DNA of 64,000 nucleotides, taken from contig NZ_JAAXCY010000014.1 of NCBI RefSeq assembly GCF_014230465.1, forward strand, positions 62,001 to 126,000. Direction: 5' to 3'. Under the pieces are notes generated by a model. The model was given only the letters and a program-made list of their open reading frames with translations, did not search any database and had not been told where the DNA came from. Position numbers and translations under genes: made by a program. Each line of letters begins with the position of its first letter. The first letter of the stretch is position 1. Positions 63,522-64,000 of this stretch are shown piece after piece. Source of the stretch: Pseudomonas cremoris (lineage in GTDB: Bacteria > Pseudomonadota > Gammaproteobacteria > Pseudomonadales > Pseudomonadaceae).

Positions 63522-64000
63522 TTAGATCGCGTTGTGGGTCTTGAGCCAGCCAAGGCCGGCTTCGGTGGTGGTCAGCGGCTTGTATTCGCAACCCACCCAG
63601 CCCTGGTAACCAATGCGGTCCAAGTGTTCGAACAGGAAGCGATAGTTGATCTCACCGGTGCCCGGCTCGTTGCGTCCTGGGTTGTCCGCCAGCTGGATAT
63701 GGTTGATCTCACCCAGGTGCGCGGCCATGGTGCGGGCCAGGTCGCCTTCCATGATTTGCATGTGATAGATGTCGTACTGCAGGAACAGATTGGCGCTGCC
63801 CACCTGCTCGCGAATCGACAGGGCTTGGGCCGTGTTGTTCAGGTAGAAACCCGGGATGTCGCGGGTGTTGATCATCTCCATCACCAGCTTGATCCCCACC
63901 GCTTGCAGCTTGTCGGCGGCGTACTTGAGGTTGGCGACGAAGGTTTTTTCCAGGGTTTCGTCATCCACACCGGCAGGACGAATACCCGCCAGGCAGTTGA
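63522..64000 (-). CDS. hyi: Hydroxypyruvate isomerase (5' end outside window)
   Basis: The last 159 or so residues of a TIM-barrel isomerase: CLAGIRPAGVDDETLEKTF, MEMINTRDIPGFYL (Glu metal ligand), LQYDIYHMQIMEGDL (Asp, His) and GCEYKPLTTTEAGL (Glu) match Hyi, which interconverts hydroxypyruvate and tartronate semialdehyde. The frame is open to the end of the window; the N-terminus, and probably gcl, lie beyond. Confidence 0.93.
   Translation of the reverse strand, partial: NCLAGIRPAGVDDETLEKTFVANLKYAADKLQAVGIKLVMEMINTRDIPGFYLNNTAQALSIREQVGSANLFLQYDIYHMQIMEGDLARTMAAHLGEINHIQLADNPGRNEPGTGEINYRFLFEHLDRIGYQGWVGCEYKPLTTTEAGLGWLKTHNAI

Overview
The window is chromosomal DNA of a Pseudomonas, most likely of the P. 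fluorescens group. The evidence is GC-rich, densely packed coding, many Pseudomonas-type proteins (SagS, OspR, RocS2/RocA2, complete ccm and phn clusters) and several paired inverted repeats of the GTGGGAGCGGGCTTGCTCGCGAA type, typical of REPINs in that group. Gene order matches remembered blocks of P. aeruginosa PAO1 (about PA2841-PA2824, PA3045-PA3040, the ccm region PA1475-1483, the phn region, and PA1493-PA1501), joined in a new order. No rRNA, tRNA, CRISPR array, prophage or insertion sequence was seen.

Layout. 1-5.4 kb: a spermidine synthase-like gene cut by the window edge, a crotonase, a DEAD-box RNA helicase with a long structured leader, a DOPA-dioxygenase-like enzyme and thiopurine methyltransferase. 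5.4-13.4 kb: envelope and oxidative stress genes (htpX, alaA, msrB, glutathione peroxidase with its MarR/OspR regulator, the SagS hybrid kinase, a DUF815 ATPase and a free-methionine-sulfoxide reductase). 13.4-21 kb: a BvgS-type phosphorelay (RocS2/RocA2-like) with a receiver-only protein, then dgt and an EAL-domain protein. 21-30 kb: a small-membrane-protein operon (DUF883, holin-like, YqjK-like), an ammonium transporter, a K+/H+ antiporter, a glutaredoxin, a small gene behind a clear LexA box, a pseudouridine synthase, a lipoprotein, and molybdenum cofactor genes mobA, moaB and moeA.

30-40.6 kb: FlhB-like and FliK-like flagellar genes back-to-back with the complete cytochrome c maturation operon ccmABCDEFGHI, then a small lipoprotein and an unrecognised protein. 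40.6-51.3 kb: a complete C-P lyase operon phnCDEFGHIJKLMNP behind a three-repeat Pho box, so phosphonates would be imported and split under phosphate starvation. 51.3-57.6 kb is the accessory part: a LysR regulator, hicAB toxin-antitoxin, an MFS exporter, a DUF5666-like periplasmic protein, a secreted putative zinc peptidase of no recognised family, and a lone sulfate-binding protein. 57.7-64 kb: a K+ channel with a C-terminal zinc ribbon, a urea transporter, and the glyoxylate assimilation genes pykF, ttuD, glxR and hyi (the last cut by the window end).

Points that most deserve a second look: the receiver-only protein beside RocS2/RocA2 (RocR without its EAL half), the HEAFH secreted protein, the LexA-boxed small gene, the unrecognised protein at 39.6 kb, the zinc-ribbon K+ channel, and the link of urea uptake with glyoxylate assimilation. 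All functions are inferred from reading the sequence; no database search was possible.
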